A stretch of DNA of 64,000 nucleotides from Candidatus Sulfopaludibacter sp. SbA3 (GTDB lineage Bacteria > Acidobacteriota > Terriglobia > Bryobacterales > Bryobacteraceae). A program made the translations under genes and the position numbers. The notes beneath the pieces were generated by a model. It was not told where the DNA came from and did not search any database. It saw only the letters and a list, made by a program, of their open reading frames with translations. Positions 34,507-42,667 of the stretch are shown in pieces (within the stretch, counting starts at the first letter, position 1; each line of letters opens with the position of its first letter). The stretch covers positions 62,001 through 126,000 of the forward strand of contig CAMDCN010000017.1 of NCBI GenBank assembly GCA_945890485.1, given 5' to 3'.

Positions 34507-35160
34507 ATGAGGCCGACACGCACGTCGACAAGATCCGCGACACTGTCCCGCACATTCCGGCGAAATGACAAGACTGCCGCTAGAATGGTTAGACTCGCGG
34601 TTCTTTTCGAAGACCTCCGGATTGAAATCGGTGGAATGTCACTGGCACCAAACTCGCAATTACTCGCGGACTGCTCGCCTCATTATCGAAATCTGTACTT
34701 CATGCGGCGATCCATTGCTACTTTGTTCGAGTTTGTCCAGGCACTCGATCACGTTGAAAAAACTCCCGAGTTCGAAGCCCTCAGTCTTAGTGCTGAGGCA
34801 CAGCGAATGTGGCGGAGATCCAGGTTTTACCTTGATAAGCATAAGAAGTTCTTCGGAGATGTGAGAAACGATATTGGTGGCCATTACGGCGAGCAGGCTG
34901 CAATCAAGGCAGTGAACAATCTGTCCGGAGACGAAGTCGGAATGATTCATGTTGCGGTCGATGGCAAAGCAGGTGGGGCCACACTGCGATTCGCCGCTCA
35001 GGTGGCCGCTACCACTCTCTTGTTTCATTGTCACGGGAGATCAATGCAGGAGAAGGTCGCTCGTCTCTTCCGCCGGCTGCTGGTCGCGTATCGGCATGCT
35101 ACCCGAGCAACGGATGTAATCACAGCCTTTTATTTTTGGCCGAAATTTGGCAGAGGATAA
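34507..35160 (+). CDS. HEPN-like protein (RN-x4-H motif)
   Basis: 217 residues. A good Shine-Dalgarno AAAGGAG lies 7 nt before the ATG, one of few clear ones in the window. The N-terminal 25 residues are Arg/Thr-rich; then helices LYFMRRSIATLFEFVQALDHV and WRRSRFYLDKHKKFFGDVRNDIGGHYG. The last contains R-N-x4-H, compatible with a HEPN active site, placed before a region ending VITAFYFWPKF. Function otherwise unknown. The palindrome array lies upstream and may control it. Confidence 0.65.
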   Translation: MRPTRTSTRSATLSRTFRRNDKTAARMVRLAVLFEDLRIEIGGMSLAPNSQLLADCSPHYRNLYFMRRSIATLFEFVQALDHVEKTPEFEALSLSAEAQRMWRRSRFYLDKHKKFFGDVRNDIGGHYGEQAAIKAVNNLSGDEVGMIHVAVDGKAGGATLRFAAQVAATTLLFHCHGRSMQEKVARLFRRLLVAYRHATRATDVITAFYFWPKFGRG

Positions 35161-35169
35161 CTGAGCTGC

Positions 35170-35250
35170 AATGATTGCGTCGCCGCCTTCCGCGACGTTC
35201 AGGTGTTGTGCGTCGAGGTCAATCTAGGGCTGGGGGCGGGAGAAGTTGAG
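35170..35250 (+). pseudogene. Diverged copy of a cargo-gene 3' end
   Basis: The frame reads DVQVLCVEVNLGLGAGEVEK, matching EIQDLCLEINPGLGERQ at the end of the 33198 gene. At DNA level CAATC-AGGGCTGGGGG is shared. No start or full gene precedes it. It indicates an ancient internal duplication in the element. Confidence 0.45.
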
Positions 35251-35297
35251 AAACGGAGGGCATATCCACCGTCCATGCAATACTGTAGCTGATAGAT

Positions 35298-35849
35298 TTG
35301 GGATTGAATCTGATGCCGTCTAGCCAAACCGAATCCACAACTACCGTCAGACCGCCCGGTGCCACTTCTCCGGTAGTTCGTGGTGGATCCCGGGTCGAGA
35401 TCTCTATCAAGCCAGATTTTGCTCGATCGCGCAGATGGGACTTGGCAATGAATCGGTCCATCCATGTCCTGAAGGTTGTACTTTCCGTCGCTGCGTGGCC
35501 TTTCGCGGCCCTGTTGATGTTTGCCGTAGCAGAGATAGCTCTTTTCGAATTCTTGATTGGGCCTTGTTTGGTTACGTACTATTGGTCCTTGGGGATTCTC
35601 ACGATCGCCCGCGAGGTCGTAAACGACCTCGGTCATGGCAGGTACGGGGCGGCGATTCTTGACGTATTGTTACTTGTCTACCTAACCATTTTCACTGCTA
35701 TCTGTGCCTCAATACCTGTTGCGATCTGCTGGGGAATCGGTAACTCGGTTAAGGAGTCAATCGAGGGTACTGTGTCGAAATGGAATAAGGCGCGCCTGCG
35801 TCGGCAGAAAGACCGCAACCCCTACCTTCGTTCACTCCCGCCGCTTTAG
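35298..35849 (+). CDS. Small membrane protein of the tRNA-Leu element
   Basis: Up to 183 residues; ATG 35313 or 35448 (MNRSIHVLKVVL) are alternative starts. Two strong hydrophobic regions (VLSVAAWPFAALLMFAVAEI with continuation, and LLLVYLTIFTAICASIPVAI) flank a short amphipathic stretch, and the tail is basic (KWNKARLRRQKDRNPYLRSL). No family is recognised. A membrane partner beside candidate RNases recalls the two-part layout of some defence or toxin cassettes, which is speculation. Confidence 0.55.
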   Translation: MGLNLMPSSQTESTTTVRPPGATSPVVRGGSRVEISIKPDFARSRRWDLAMNRSIHVLKVVLSVAAWPFAALLMFAVAEIALFEFLIGPCLVTYYWSLGILTIAREVVNDLGHGRYGAAILDVLLLVYLTIFTAICASIPVAICWGIGNSVKESIEGTVSKWNKARLRRQKDRNPYLRSLPPL

Positions 35850-35892
35850 CCACTTTTTGCGGGATTTCTTGCGCAAGCATCGTTCCTATCCG

Positions 35893-35949
35893 TTACCCGG
35901 CCTCCCCCCTCAAGAAGCGGCCTCCAACTGTGTCCGAAACTGTGCCCAC
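35893..35949 (-). pseudogene. Second integrase-tail-like scrap
   Basis: The frame reads VGTVSDTVGGRFLRGEAG then stop. It resembles KVGTVSGTGPAAA at the end of the attL-proximal integrase remnant, with GGCACAGTTTC shared in DNA. It may be left over from a second integrase or a tandem insertion. Confidence 0.35.
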
Positions 35950-36055
35950 CCTGCGTTACCCTTCGCTAATATGCGCTACTAGCCCATCAACCTAAGCTGC
36001 TAATTTTGAAAGAGTGTAGCAATCCATGGCAAGCCTTGCTATACCCTTCGGCCAA

Positions 36056-36099
36056 ATTTTAAGTCCGTTGCGTCTGCCGATTTCGCCACCCGGGCACGT
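36056..36099. repeat. attR: 44-bp direct repeat, displaced 5' half of tRNA-Leu
   Basis: Identical to 32881-32924. It holds only the 5' half of the tRNA and cannot make a tRNA. Beyond it lies what was probably the native tRNA promoter. Confidence 0.9.
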
Positions 36100-36105
36100 C
36101 TTTTG

Positions 36106-36111
36106 ATTCTA
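36106..36111 (-). promoter_or_regulatory. Orphaned -10 (TAGAAT) of the original tRNA-Leu gene
   Basis: On the minus strand TAGAAT stands about 10 nt before the displaced tRNA 5' end. It would now transcribe into the element's right end. Confidence 0.35.
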
Positions 36112-36137
36112 GCGCTTCGCTGCGCGACCGCGGAGAA

Positions 36138-37760
36138 TCAACTGGCGCCCTTGGCTCGCATCGCTGGTTCGTAGCGCCCGGGCGCGAGGACCCCGCGGGG
36201 GTCGAGCGCGTCCTTCAGCGTCTGCAGGAATTCGAGATAGTTCTCCGGCGTCTCCATCTCCGCCATCGACTGAATTCCCAAACGATATGAGTAGTAGCCC
36301 ATACCATGCATCCGCTCCGCCAACTTGAGGTAACAGGCCATCGCCCGCTCATCCTCACCCGGGATCTGCCGGTCAAACGAAATCGAGATGATGCACGCAA
36401 TCGCCCGGCCGTTGATCAACGTCAGCGAAATCATCGGCTCAAAGCCCGCACCCAAAAGGATCTCCTCAATCGCGGCCCGGGCACGGGAGACGTCCCGGCC
36501 GTCCGCCGGTAGAATCGGGGCCAGCCACAGCAGGCCGCAACCGTCACGGTCCGGGTCCATCTCGGCGGGGATCGGGCCGCGCTTGCGCCAATACGCGCTC
36601 TCAAGCGGCCGGTCCGTCGGCGTACCCTTCAACAGGCCATAGACCGGCTCCAGCATCGTCAAAGTTTTCGACAGATCCCAGCCGGAGAGCAGACGAAGCG
36701 GACCGGCATACCGACGCATCAGGCCGAGCATGCGATCGTCCACAAACGTCAGCCGGGTGACCTTGCCCGCCAACGCCGCACGGAGGAGACGGCGCGCCTC
36801 ACCCACCTGTGCCTTCGTGCCGTACAGACCACCGGAACCGTTCCAGATGCCGAACTGCCGCTTACGCCGGAATTCCTCCATGTAGGCGGCGGTCAGGGGT
36901 GTTTTTCCGCCAGTCTCGTCCCAGGGATACTGCTGCAGCCCAGACAGCACCTTGTAATCGTTTCCCACGTGCACCGTGCTGCGAAGGGTGCCATCGAGAC
37001 GGAGCCGATTCAACGCCGCGATGACCGGACCCAACTGGCGCTCCTGATCGCAACGGAAGAAGAAGGCCTGGAAATGTGACGGTTTCGGCATGAGCCAAAT
37101 GCTCATGCGCGTGACCACTCCGAAACTGGATTGCGAGAAGAGCCCGTCCAAGGAGGGGCCGACGCCCCAACGGTGGAGGGCACCGGTTTGGGCTCCGGGG
37201 AACCGGCGATATCCGGTCTCGATGCACTCGCCCGTGGCGAGGACAACCTCCATGCCGCAGGCGTGGGCGAAATGGTCGCCGTAGGGCGTATGGCCGAAGC
37301 CTCGCTCCATGGTGTTGCCGATCAGGCTGGCGCGCGGGGAGGATCCGGTGGCGTCCATCCACAAGCCCGATCGCTTTTCAATCAGATAAGCGTAGAGTTG
37401 CTCCTGGGTGACCCCGGGCTCCACGGTTACGTAGGCCAACTCCTCGTTGAAGTCGACAATGCGATTCATGCGGCTAAGATCGAGAAGGGCGCAGCCGCTA
37501 CGCGCCGGAACGCTCGAGCCGTATCCCCAATTTTTGCCGCTGCTAACGGGGTACACCGCGACGCGATACTGATTGGCGATGCGAAGGCACTCCTGCACCT
37601 GCTCGCGCGAGGCGGGACGGAGGATGGCCGGCACCACTTGACTCGTGGAGAAGGTGGTCGTCGCTACGGCCGTGAGCCGGTTCGGTTCCGTCACTACGGC
37701 TTCGGAACCCAAGGCGGCCTGCCACTCCAACAGCGCGGACGACCAATGATCGTTTCTCAT
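36138..37760 (-). CDS. FAD-linked oxidase, vanillyl-alcohol oxidase / 4-cresol dehydrogenase-like
   Basis: 540 residues from ATG 37760; a GTG at 37799 would add 13 residues that overlap a hairpin. FAD-binding PCMH fold: AILRPASREQVQECLRIANQ, VYPVSSGKNWGYGSSVPARSG, LLDLSRMNRIVDFNEELAYV, VEPGVTQEQLYAYL and ATGSSPRASLIGNTMERGFG. The C-terminal substrate domain ends DALDPRGVLAPGRYEP. The SGKNWGYGS block matches the 4-cresol dehydrogenase and vanillyl-alcohol oxidase group, so phenolic substrates are likely. Codon composition differs from neighbours: this coding strand is G-rich although the gene lies on the minus strand. Confidence 0.88.
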   Translation of the reverse strand: MRNDHWSSALLEWQAALGSEAVVTEPNRLTAVATTTFSTSQVVPAILRPASREQVQECLRIANQYRVAVYPVSSGKNWGYGSSVPARSGCALLDLSRMNRIVDFNEELAYVTVEPGVTQEQLYAYLIEKRSGLWMDATGSSPRASLIGNTMERGFGHTPYGDHFAHACGMEVVLATGECIETGYRRFPGAQTGALHRWGVGPSLDGLFSQSSFGVVTRMSIWLMPKPSHFQAFFFRCDQERQLGPVIAALNRLRLDGTLRSTVHVGNDYKVLSGLQQYPWDETGGKTPLTAAYMEEFRRKRQFGIWNGSGGLYGTKAQVGEARRLLRAALAGKVTRLTFVDDRMLGLMRRYAGPLRLLSGWDLSKTLTMLEPVYGLLKGTPTDRPLESAYWRKRGPIPAEMDPDRDGCGLLWLAPILPADGRDVSRARAAIEEILLGAGFEPMISLTLINGRAIACIISISFDRQIPGEDERAMACYLKLAERMHGMGYYSYRLGIQSMAEMETPENYLEFLQTLKDALDPRGVLAPGRYEPAMRAKGAS

Positions 37761-37784
37761 ATGGGGCCCATCTCGGGGACTAGT

Positions 37785-37805
37785 GCCGGCGTTCGACACG
37801 CCGGC
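37785..37805 (-). terminator. Hairpin after the PEP-CTERM gene
   Basis: Eight-bp perfect arms GCCGGCGT and ACGCCGGC with a 5-nt loop, 15 bp past the PEP-CTERM stop. It lacks a T-run. Confidence 0.45.
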
Positions 37806-37819
37806 CCGTCTTCGAGTCT

Positions 37820-38581
37820 TTAGACCTGGGTGTCGGACTTGCGGCGCATGCGGCTGACGAAGATGGCGCTTAAACCAATCCCGATCAGCGCGATGGTACC
37901 CGGCTCAGGAATATCCGTGCCGACAAAATTGGCAGAATAGGCGGCCGAAACCGTCTGTCCGTTGTTGATGTCGAGCAGGATACCGGCGATGTTCTTGCCG
38001 GCGGAGGGGGTATTGAAGGCTCCAACGTACGGGGTGGTGCCGGAGGCGGTAGTGCCCGTATATGCGTCCACCTGAACGTTGAAGAAGACAGAGGCGTTCG
38101 AGGCGTCCGAAGAGTTCGTCAAGGTAAACGGAGACGTGACACCATTAATGACCGGCGTGCAGGAGTAGTTGGGGTTATTGGTCAGTGTGCTGTCACACGC
38201 CGCCGCTCCGCCGGGCACGATGTAGGTCAAGTCGAAGAAGACGCCATTGTTGAACGTGATGAACGCGCTCAGGAAGTTCAACCCACTGATAGGAGGGTTG
38301 ACGAGATCCTGAATGGTTCCTCCGTTGGTAAGCGGGGTGAGACCGGTAGCGAAAACGCCGGTCAAGGGAACATTTACGCCGAAGCAGCCCAGGAGACCAA
38401 CGCCAGGAGTGCTACACCCAGAGGTCGGATCGCCGAAGAAGTCCACGGCGACTGCGGAGACGCCAGCCGAGCCGGTGAAGTTGACGGAGCCCGTTCCGAT
38501 GGGCGCGGCGAACAGGCCCGGACTTGCGATTCCGCATACGGACGCAAAGATTGCGGACAAAATTCGAGAATTCATAGACAC
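37820..38581 (-). CDS. PEP-CTERM sorting-domain protein
   Basis: 253 residues. Signal peptide SRILSAIFASVCGIASPGLFAAP; a Gly/Ser/Thr/Asn-rich beta-type mature part with paired Cys (GCSTPGVGLLGCFG, AACDS...YSCTP); and the C-terminal sorting signal IPEPGTIALIGIGLSAIFVS followed by RMRRKS. That is a complete PEP motif, TM segment and basic tail. Such proteins are processed by an exosortase, not encoded here, and exported to the cell surface or exopolysaccharide. Downstream of and same strand as the acyltransferase gene. Confidence 0.94.
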   Translation of the reverse strand: MSMNSRILSAIFASVCGIASPGLFAAPIGTGSVNFTGSAGVSAVAVDFFGDPTSGCSTPGVGLLGCFGVNVPLTGVFATGLTPLTNGGTIQDLVNPPISGLNFLSAFITFNNGVFFDLTYIVPGGAAACDSTLTNNPNYSCTPVINGVTSPFTLTNSSDASNASVFFNVQVDAYTGTTASGTTPYVGAFNTPSAGKNIAGILLDINNGQTVSAAYSANFVGTDIPEPGTIALIGIGLSAIFVSRMRRKSDTQV

Positions 38582-38876
38582 CTATACCTTTTTCACGTCG
38601 TTCGATACGCGGTGAGTCCGGCTGCCCCCATTTCGAGGGACAACGGCAGGCTCCCGCTCCGATACCCGTGGAAAAGGAGCATGTATAGGGCCTTGCACTA
38701 AGGCGTTTCCGAGACCCCCCTAGGGTTTTCTACGGGCGACGCGAAGGACATCGCAAGCGCCTACTTATCAACATTTTGCCCTCCAAGGCAGACCACCCCG
38801 GGGGGAGCCGGGAGCGTCGCTCGCATGATGGGGGCAGTGACCGCAAATGGTCAGGTGACGCAGAAACGTCGCGGCG
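38582..38876. other. Upstream region of the PEP-CTERM gene
   Basis: 295 bp without a supported gene. It contains a CCCTAGGG palindrome at 38718-38725 inside a run of C then T, a possible regulator site. Confidence 0.3.
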
Positions 38877-39788
38877 TTAGCCCATGGAAGCGCCGCGGGC
38901 GCGCAGGCTTGGCGTCGCGATGTGGCTCGAATGGTCTCCGAATTGCACCCTCTCGGCGAGGGATTGCAAAGAGTTTACGCAGGTCGGGACGCTGGCGCCG
39001 CAGCAGACGACGCGAACGTTGGATCGCATTTGTTGCTGATAGGCGAGCACTTGAAATGCGTACTTCGGCGCAGGTCGCGAGGAATCGAACTGGAGCAGTT
39101 CCATGTCACAGTCAAACATGGGTTCGAAGTAGGTGGGCAGGGCCCGGCCCTGCCAATCCGCTCTTTGGGCGCCGAGGCGTTGCAGAATAGAGGACGAAGA
39201 GTGCCGGGTGGTGGCGGTGCTGAGCCCCACCGTTCCCCCGAGGATCTCGCCTAGAGCGTACATGGAGAGGACGCTACGCAGGGCGTGGGAGGTCTTGCGG
39301 GCTGATTCGGCGACGCACCATCCACCTAGTTCAGCGAATTGAGCGCCACGGTCCATGGCGAGGCGGATGGAGCTCTCGACGACGGAACGAACCTGGGACT
39401 GCCACTCCGGTTCAGCCGCCAGCCGGGATCGAGAGGTAAGAGTTGTCTCGAAGCAGGGGTTTGGCAAGGAGTAGTAGCGAGCGCAGCTCACCACTTCGTT
39501 GGCTTCGCCCTGAATGACGAGATGCCAACTGTGGGGGTCGATCGGCTGCTGGTGGCGACCGTCGGAGGTCAGGTCGCCGGGACGCAGGGCGCCATCAGCG
39601 AGATAGCTCCGGCCGCGGAATCGTTGTACGGCGCCAAGTAGCTGATTGTAGGCGAATTCGTCCACCACAACATCGTCGAATTGGCTTTGCCTCTTCCAAC
39701 GATGGGGGGCCAGGAGCACGAACTGATGGGCGGAATCCGGCCGGCAGGCGGAAGTCGGGCGCGCGGCGAACAGCATGAGGAACTCCAT
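38877..39788 (-). CDS. GNAT-fold acyltransferase, autoinducer-synthase-like
   Basis: 303 residues, cytosolic. FDDVVVDEFAYNQLLGAVQRFRGRSYLADGAL resembles the opening of acyl-homoserine-lactone-synthase-like proteins; then SWHLVIQGEANEVVSCARYYS, QFAELGGWCVAESARKTSHAL (acceptor of the acyl-CoA/ACP loop) and LGEILGGTVGLSTATTRHSSSSILQRLGAQ. N-acyl amino acid synthases of this type accompany PEP-CTERM/exosortase systems, which fits the neighbouring gene. The exact acyl acceptor is unknown. Confidence 0.75.
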   Translation of the reverse strand: MEFLMLFAARPTSACRPDSAHQFVLLAPHRWKRQSQFDDVVVDEFAYNQLLGAVQRFRGRSYLADGALRPGDLTSDGRHQQPIDPHSWHLVIQGEANEVVSCARYYSLPNPCFETTLTSRSRLAAEPEWQSQVRSVVESSIRLAMDRGAQFAELGGWCVAESARKTSHALRSVLSMYALGEILGGTVGLSTATTRHSSSSILQRLGAQRADWQGRALPTYFEPMFDCDMELLQFDSSRPAPKYAFQVLAYQQQMRSNVRVVCCGASVPTCVNSLQSLAERVQFGDHSSHIATPSLRARGASMG

Positions 39789-40167
39789 TTCTTCGAGCGC
39801 GAAGAGATTCGAACGCGAACGGTGGAAGGGGCGGGGCGCTCACCATACCACTGGCGGCAACAAGGGACTAAAAGGGAAGGCTACGGAGAATATCGACACG
39901 AATGGGGAATAACCTTAGGGATGGCATCCAGAATTCGGCCGGGTAGGGGAAACGAATCGGCGCTCAGAGGGATCAAACAGAGGAACCGCTTGTTGGGAGT
40001 TCAGCACGTATGGGTTCGACGGGTTGCAATTGATCTGCCATCGCGTGGCGGCGGGCGGTCGCGTCTGTCACAGCCTGGAAGTCCTTTAGAATCACCTCGG
40101 GCAATGGTGTCGCGCGCCGTGTGGACGGGAAAAGTTTTCCCTCGCTAGTCCGAACTTCCTTAGTTTG
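39789..40167. other. 379-bp intergenic region, nothing recognised
   Basis: It separates the acyltransferase start from the kinase stop, both minus strand. Short overlapping frames on both strands carry no motif and no hairpin stands out. Confidence 0.4.
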
Positions 40168-42582
40168 CTAGCGGAGCGCGGCTTCGAGCTCCTTTTTCAA
40201 CTTGGAATCCGGGGTGAAGATTGGCTGCATGATGGTTAAGGTTTCGCGGACGAGTTTCTTTCCTTCCTCCACCTTGCCAAGCCTGATGAGGCAGAAGGCT
40301 TCGGCGGAGAGACGATTGCCTCGCCAAGCCGCGCCCATGCTCTTGCCGGCGATGGCGTCGACCTCCTGGACGAGGGCGGGCACTTCTTCGCACTGCCCGC
40401 AGCGCATTAAGGCGAGGGCGGCATCGGAGAGGATCATCCAGCGGATGGGTCCGATCTCATCGGCGCGGCGCCGGGTTTCGGCGATGACGTCTCTGGCGAT
40501 CTTGGCGGGGCGCTCGGTTTCGCCGGTGAGGCCGAGTTTGGTGGCCCACATGACTTTCAGGCGCAGGTTTTCGAAGGTGCTCGTGAACCCCTCGCTTAGA
40601 CGCACGCATTCGCCGAGGGCGTCGGCGGCTTCCTTGATCCTTCCGCGGCCTTGTTCGATGTAGCCGATGGTGCGATAGAGGGCGATACGGACTCCGGGGG
40701 TGTCGGGTCCGGTGCCGGCGTAGCGCATACCCTCTTCAACGACTTGGAGGGCCTCCTCGTAGCGTTGGGCGGAGTAGAGGGCGACGGCGTAGGTATTCAT
40801 GGCGAGGGCCTTGAGAAGGCCGGCGCGCATGGCGAGGTCGGTCGAATCGTCGGGGACCTGGCGGATGATGCCGGGGAGGGGGGCGAGAAGTTTGACGATA
40901 TCGGCCTTTCGCGCTTCGCAAGTGTCCATGGATTCACTGCGCTGCGTGAGATAAGTAACGAACGTGATGGGGGGCATGGAGGCGCGGTGGCGCTCGACAT
41001 CGGCTTCCACCTCGCGGACGATTTTCATGGCGTCGTCGCATTTGCCGCGGCCGATGAGCATGCTGCTGACGGCCATGCGGGCGGTGATGCGTTCGCCGGG
41101 GGTGGCGGCGCGGCGGCCAGCTTCCTCCATCATGCCCATGGCACCATCGGGGTCACCGGCTTCGGCGAGATAGCCGCCGAGGGTTTGGAGGAGGGTTCCG
41201 GCGGCGGTGTCGCTCATCTGGTCGCGGCGCTTCAGCTCTTTGCCGGCGTTCTGGACGAGCTCGCGGACGGGCATATCCTGGCGGCCGCCGTACATGGGGC
41301 GGGAGCTTTGAATCATCCAGTTGAGGAAGTCGGCGGTTTCCTGAGCGACGCGGGCGGCGGCGAGCTTTTCGCGCTGCTGCCACCAGGCGTAGCCCAACGC
41401 GCCGGTGAGGCCGATAAGCAGAAGCAAAGTTGAAGTCACCGTGCCGCGGTTGCGGACGGCATATTTGCGCACCTGATACCAAGCGGTCTGCTTGCGGGCG
41501 AGTACGGGGCGCTGTTCGAGAAAGCGTTCGAGATCGTCGGCGAGTGCGGCGACGGTGAGATAGCGTTCGGTTGGTTCGGGGGCGATGGCTTTTTGGACGA
41601 TGGCTTCGAGGTCACCCTGCAAGGTACTGCGCAACTGTTCGACGCGCATGCCGCGGGCGGCGGCGGCTTCCGGGGTCAAGCGTTCCGTGAGGCGGCGGCT
41701 TTCAGTTTCGCCGGAGGCACGGGCCCAGACGCCGAACATGGAATCGCGACTGCCGAAGGGCCATTCGCCGGTAACGAGTTCATAGAGCACGACGCCGAGG
41801 CTGTAGACGTCGCAGGCGGTGGTGACGGACTCGCCGCGGAGCTGCTCCGGGCTGGCGTAGAGCGGGGTCATCTGGCGAGTGCTGGTGAGGTCGCCGGGAC
41901 GGACGAGTTTGGCGGTGCCGAAGTCGAGGAGGCGGGCGCGGCCGTCGCGGTCGACGAGGAGGTTGGAGGGCTTGAGGTCGAGGTGGACGATGAGGGACCG
42001 GTGGGCGGCGGCGACCGCGTCGCAGACCTGAACCATGAGGCGGAGCCGGGCGGCGATGTCGAGTTGCTGGCGGTCGCAATAGACATCGATGGGAGCGCCG
42101 TCGAGGACGCGGTCCATGACGAGGTAGGGCTGTTGATCGGCGGTGACGCCGGCGTCGAGGACGCGGGTGATGCCGGGGTGGTCCAACTGGGCGAGCATCT
42201 GCTGTTCGCGATGGAAACGGGCTTCGGTTTCGCCGTCGGCGAGATGGGAGTGGAGGACTTTGACGGCGACGGGTTGCTTGACGCCGGCACGGTCGATTTC
42301 GGCGGCGTAGACGGCGCCGGTGCCGCCGCGGCCGAGGAAGCCGAGGATGGTATAGGGTCCAATGGTGGCGGGGGCATCGGGGGTTGGCGTGGCGGGAGGC
42401 GGCTGGTAGCTGGCGGCGGCGCTGGCTTCCTGGGAGAGGGCGGTGAGCATGGCCTGGACTTCGTCGCGGATGGTGGCGTTGGACTCCACCCGTTCGAGGA
42501 AGGCGGTTCGGGCGGCCTCCGGCTGCTTTTCGGCCTCTTCGCACAAGGCTTGAATGCGGCTCCACCGTTGCTCAGGCGTCAT
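40168..42582 (-). CDS. Membrane Ser/Thr protein kinase with C-terminal TPR-like domain
   Basis: 804 residues from ATG 42582; longer readings back to 42756 run into the divergent gene and lose kinase-like character. Order: a helical cap (EQRWSRIQALCEEAEKQPEAARTAFLERV), the PknB-type kinase domain from about 70 with LGRGGTGAVYAAE (P-loop), VAVKVL (Lys), HLDLKPSNLL (catalytic loop, Leu instead of Arg) and LLDFGTAK, SPEQLRG; one TM helix near 390 (TSTLLLLIGLTGALGYAWW); then about 380 helical TPR-like residues outside. A stand-alone acidobacterial sensor kinase of the HxD non-RD type. Confidence 0.92.
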   Translation of the reverse strand: MTPEQRWSRIQALCEEAEKQPEAARTAFLERVESNATIRDEVQAMLTALSQEASAAASYQPPPATPTPDAPATIGPYTILGFLGRGGTGAVYAAEIDRAGVKQPVAVKVLHSHLADGETEARFHREQQMLAQLDHPGITRVLDAGVTADQQPYLVMDRVLDGAPIDVYCDRQQLDIAARLRLMVQVCDAVAAAHRSLIVHLDLKPSNLLVDRDGRARLLDFGTAKLVRPGDLTSTRQMTPLYASPEQLRGESVTTACDVYSLGVVLYELVTGEWPFGSRDSMFGVWARASGETESRRLTERLTPEAAAARGMRVEQLRSTLQGDLEAIVQKAIAPEPTERYLTVAALADDLERFLEQRPVLARKQTAWYQVRKYAVRNRGTVTSTLLLLIGLTGALGYAWWQQREKLAAARVAQETADFLNWMIQSSRPMYGGRQDMPVRELVQNAGKELKRRDQMSDTAAGTLLQTLGGYLAEAGDPDGAMGMMEEAGRRAATPGERITARMAVSSMLIGRGKCDDAMKIVREVEADVERHRASMPPITFVTYLTQRSESMDTCEARKADIVKLLAPLPGIIRQVPDDSTDLAMRAGLLKALAMNTYAVALYSAQRYEEALQVVEEGMRYAGTGPDTPGVRIALYRTIGYIEQGRGRIKEAADALGECVRLSEGFTSTFENLRLKVMWATKLGLTGETERPAKIARDVIAETRRRADEIGPIRWMILSDAALALMRCGQCEEVPALVQEVDAIAGKSMGAAWRGNRLSAEAFCLIRLGKVEEGKKLVRETLTIMQPIFTPDSKLKKELEAALR

Positions 42583-42667
42583 GTTGTAGATTGGCGCAAA
42601 TTCGCGCTCCTCCGCGTCATAGTAGGAATGATTGTGTCGATGCCGGGCGCCCAGCATCTGCACTCGC

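Larger units (their letters stand above)
32881..36099. mobile_element. Degenerate integrative element in tRNA-Leu(UAA)
   Basis: About 3.2 kb between 44-bp perfect direct repeats that lie in the tRNA gene. The end next to attL holds a tyrosine-recombinase C-terminal remnant pointing at the att site, the classical arrangement. Contents: a short hypothetical, two HEPN-like proteins, a five-palindrome array, a gene-fragment repeat, a membrane protein and a second short tail resembling the integrase C-terminus. Base composition is visibly less G-skewed and less GC-rich than the flanks. With no intact integrase the element is probably immobile, or mobilised in trans. Confidence 0.85.

Noticed and set aside
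34104-34571. Minus-strand open frame across the palindrome array
   Set aside because: It overlaps the ends of two better-supported genes, has no ribosome-binding site and shows no domain. The symmetry of the palindromes explains part of its codon pattern.
36056-36099. A second tRNA-Leu gene
   Set aside because: Only the 5' half is present and sequence diverges from the tRNA right after the anticodon loop, so it is the attR copy.
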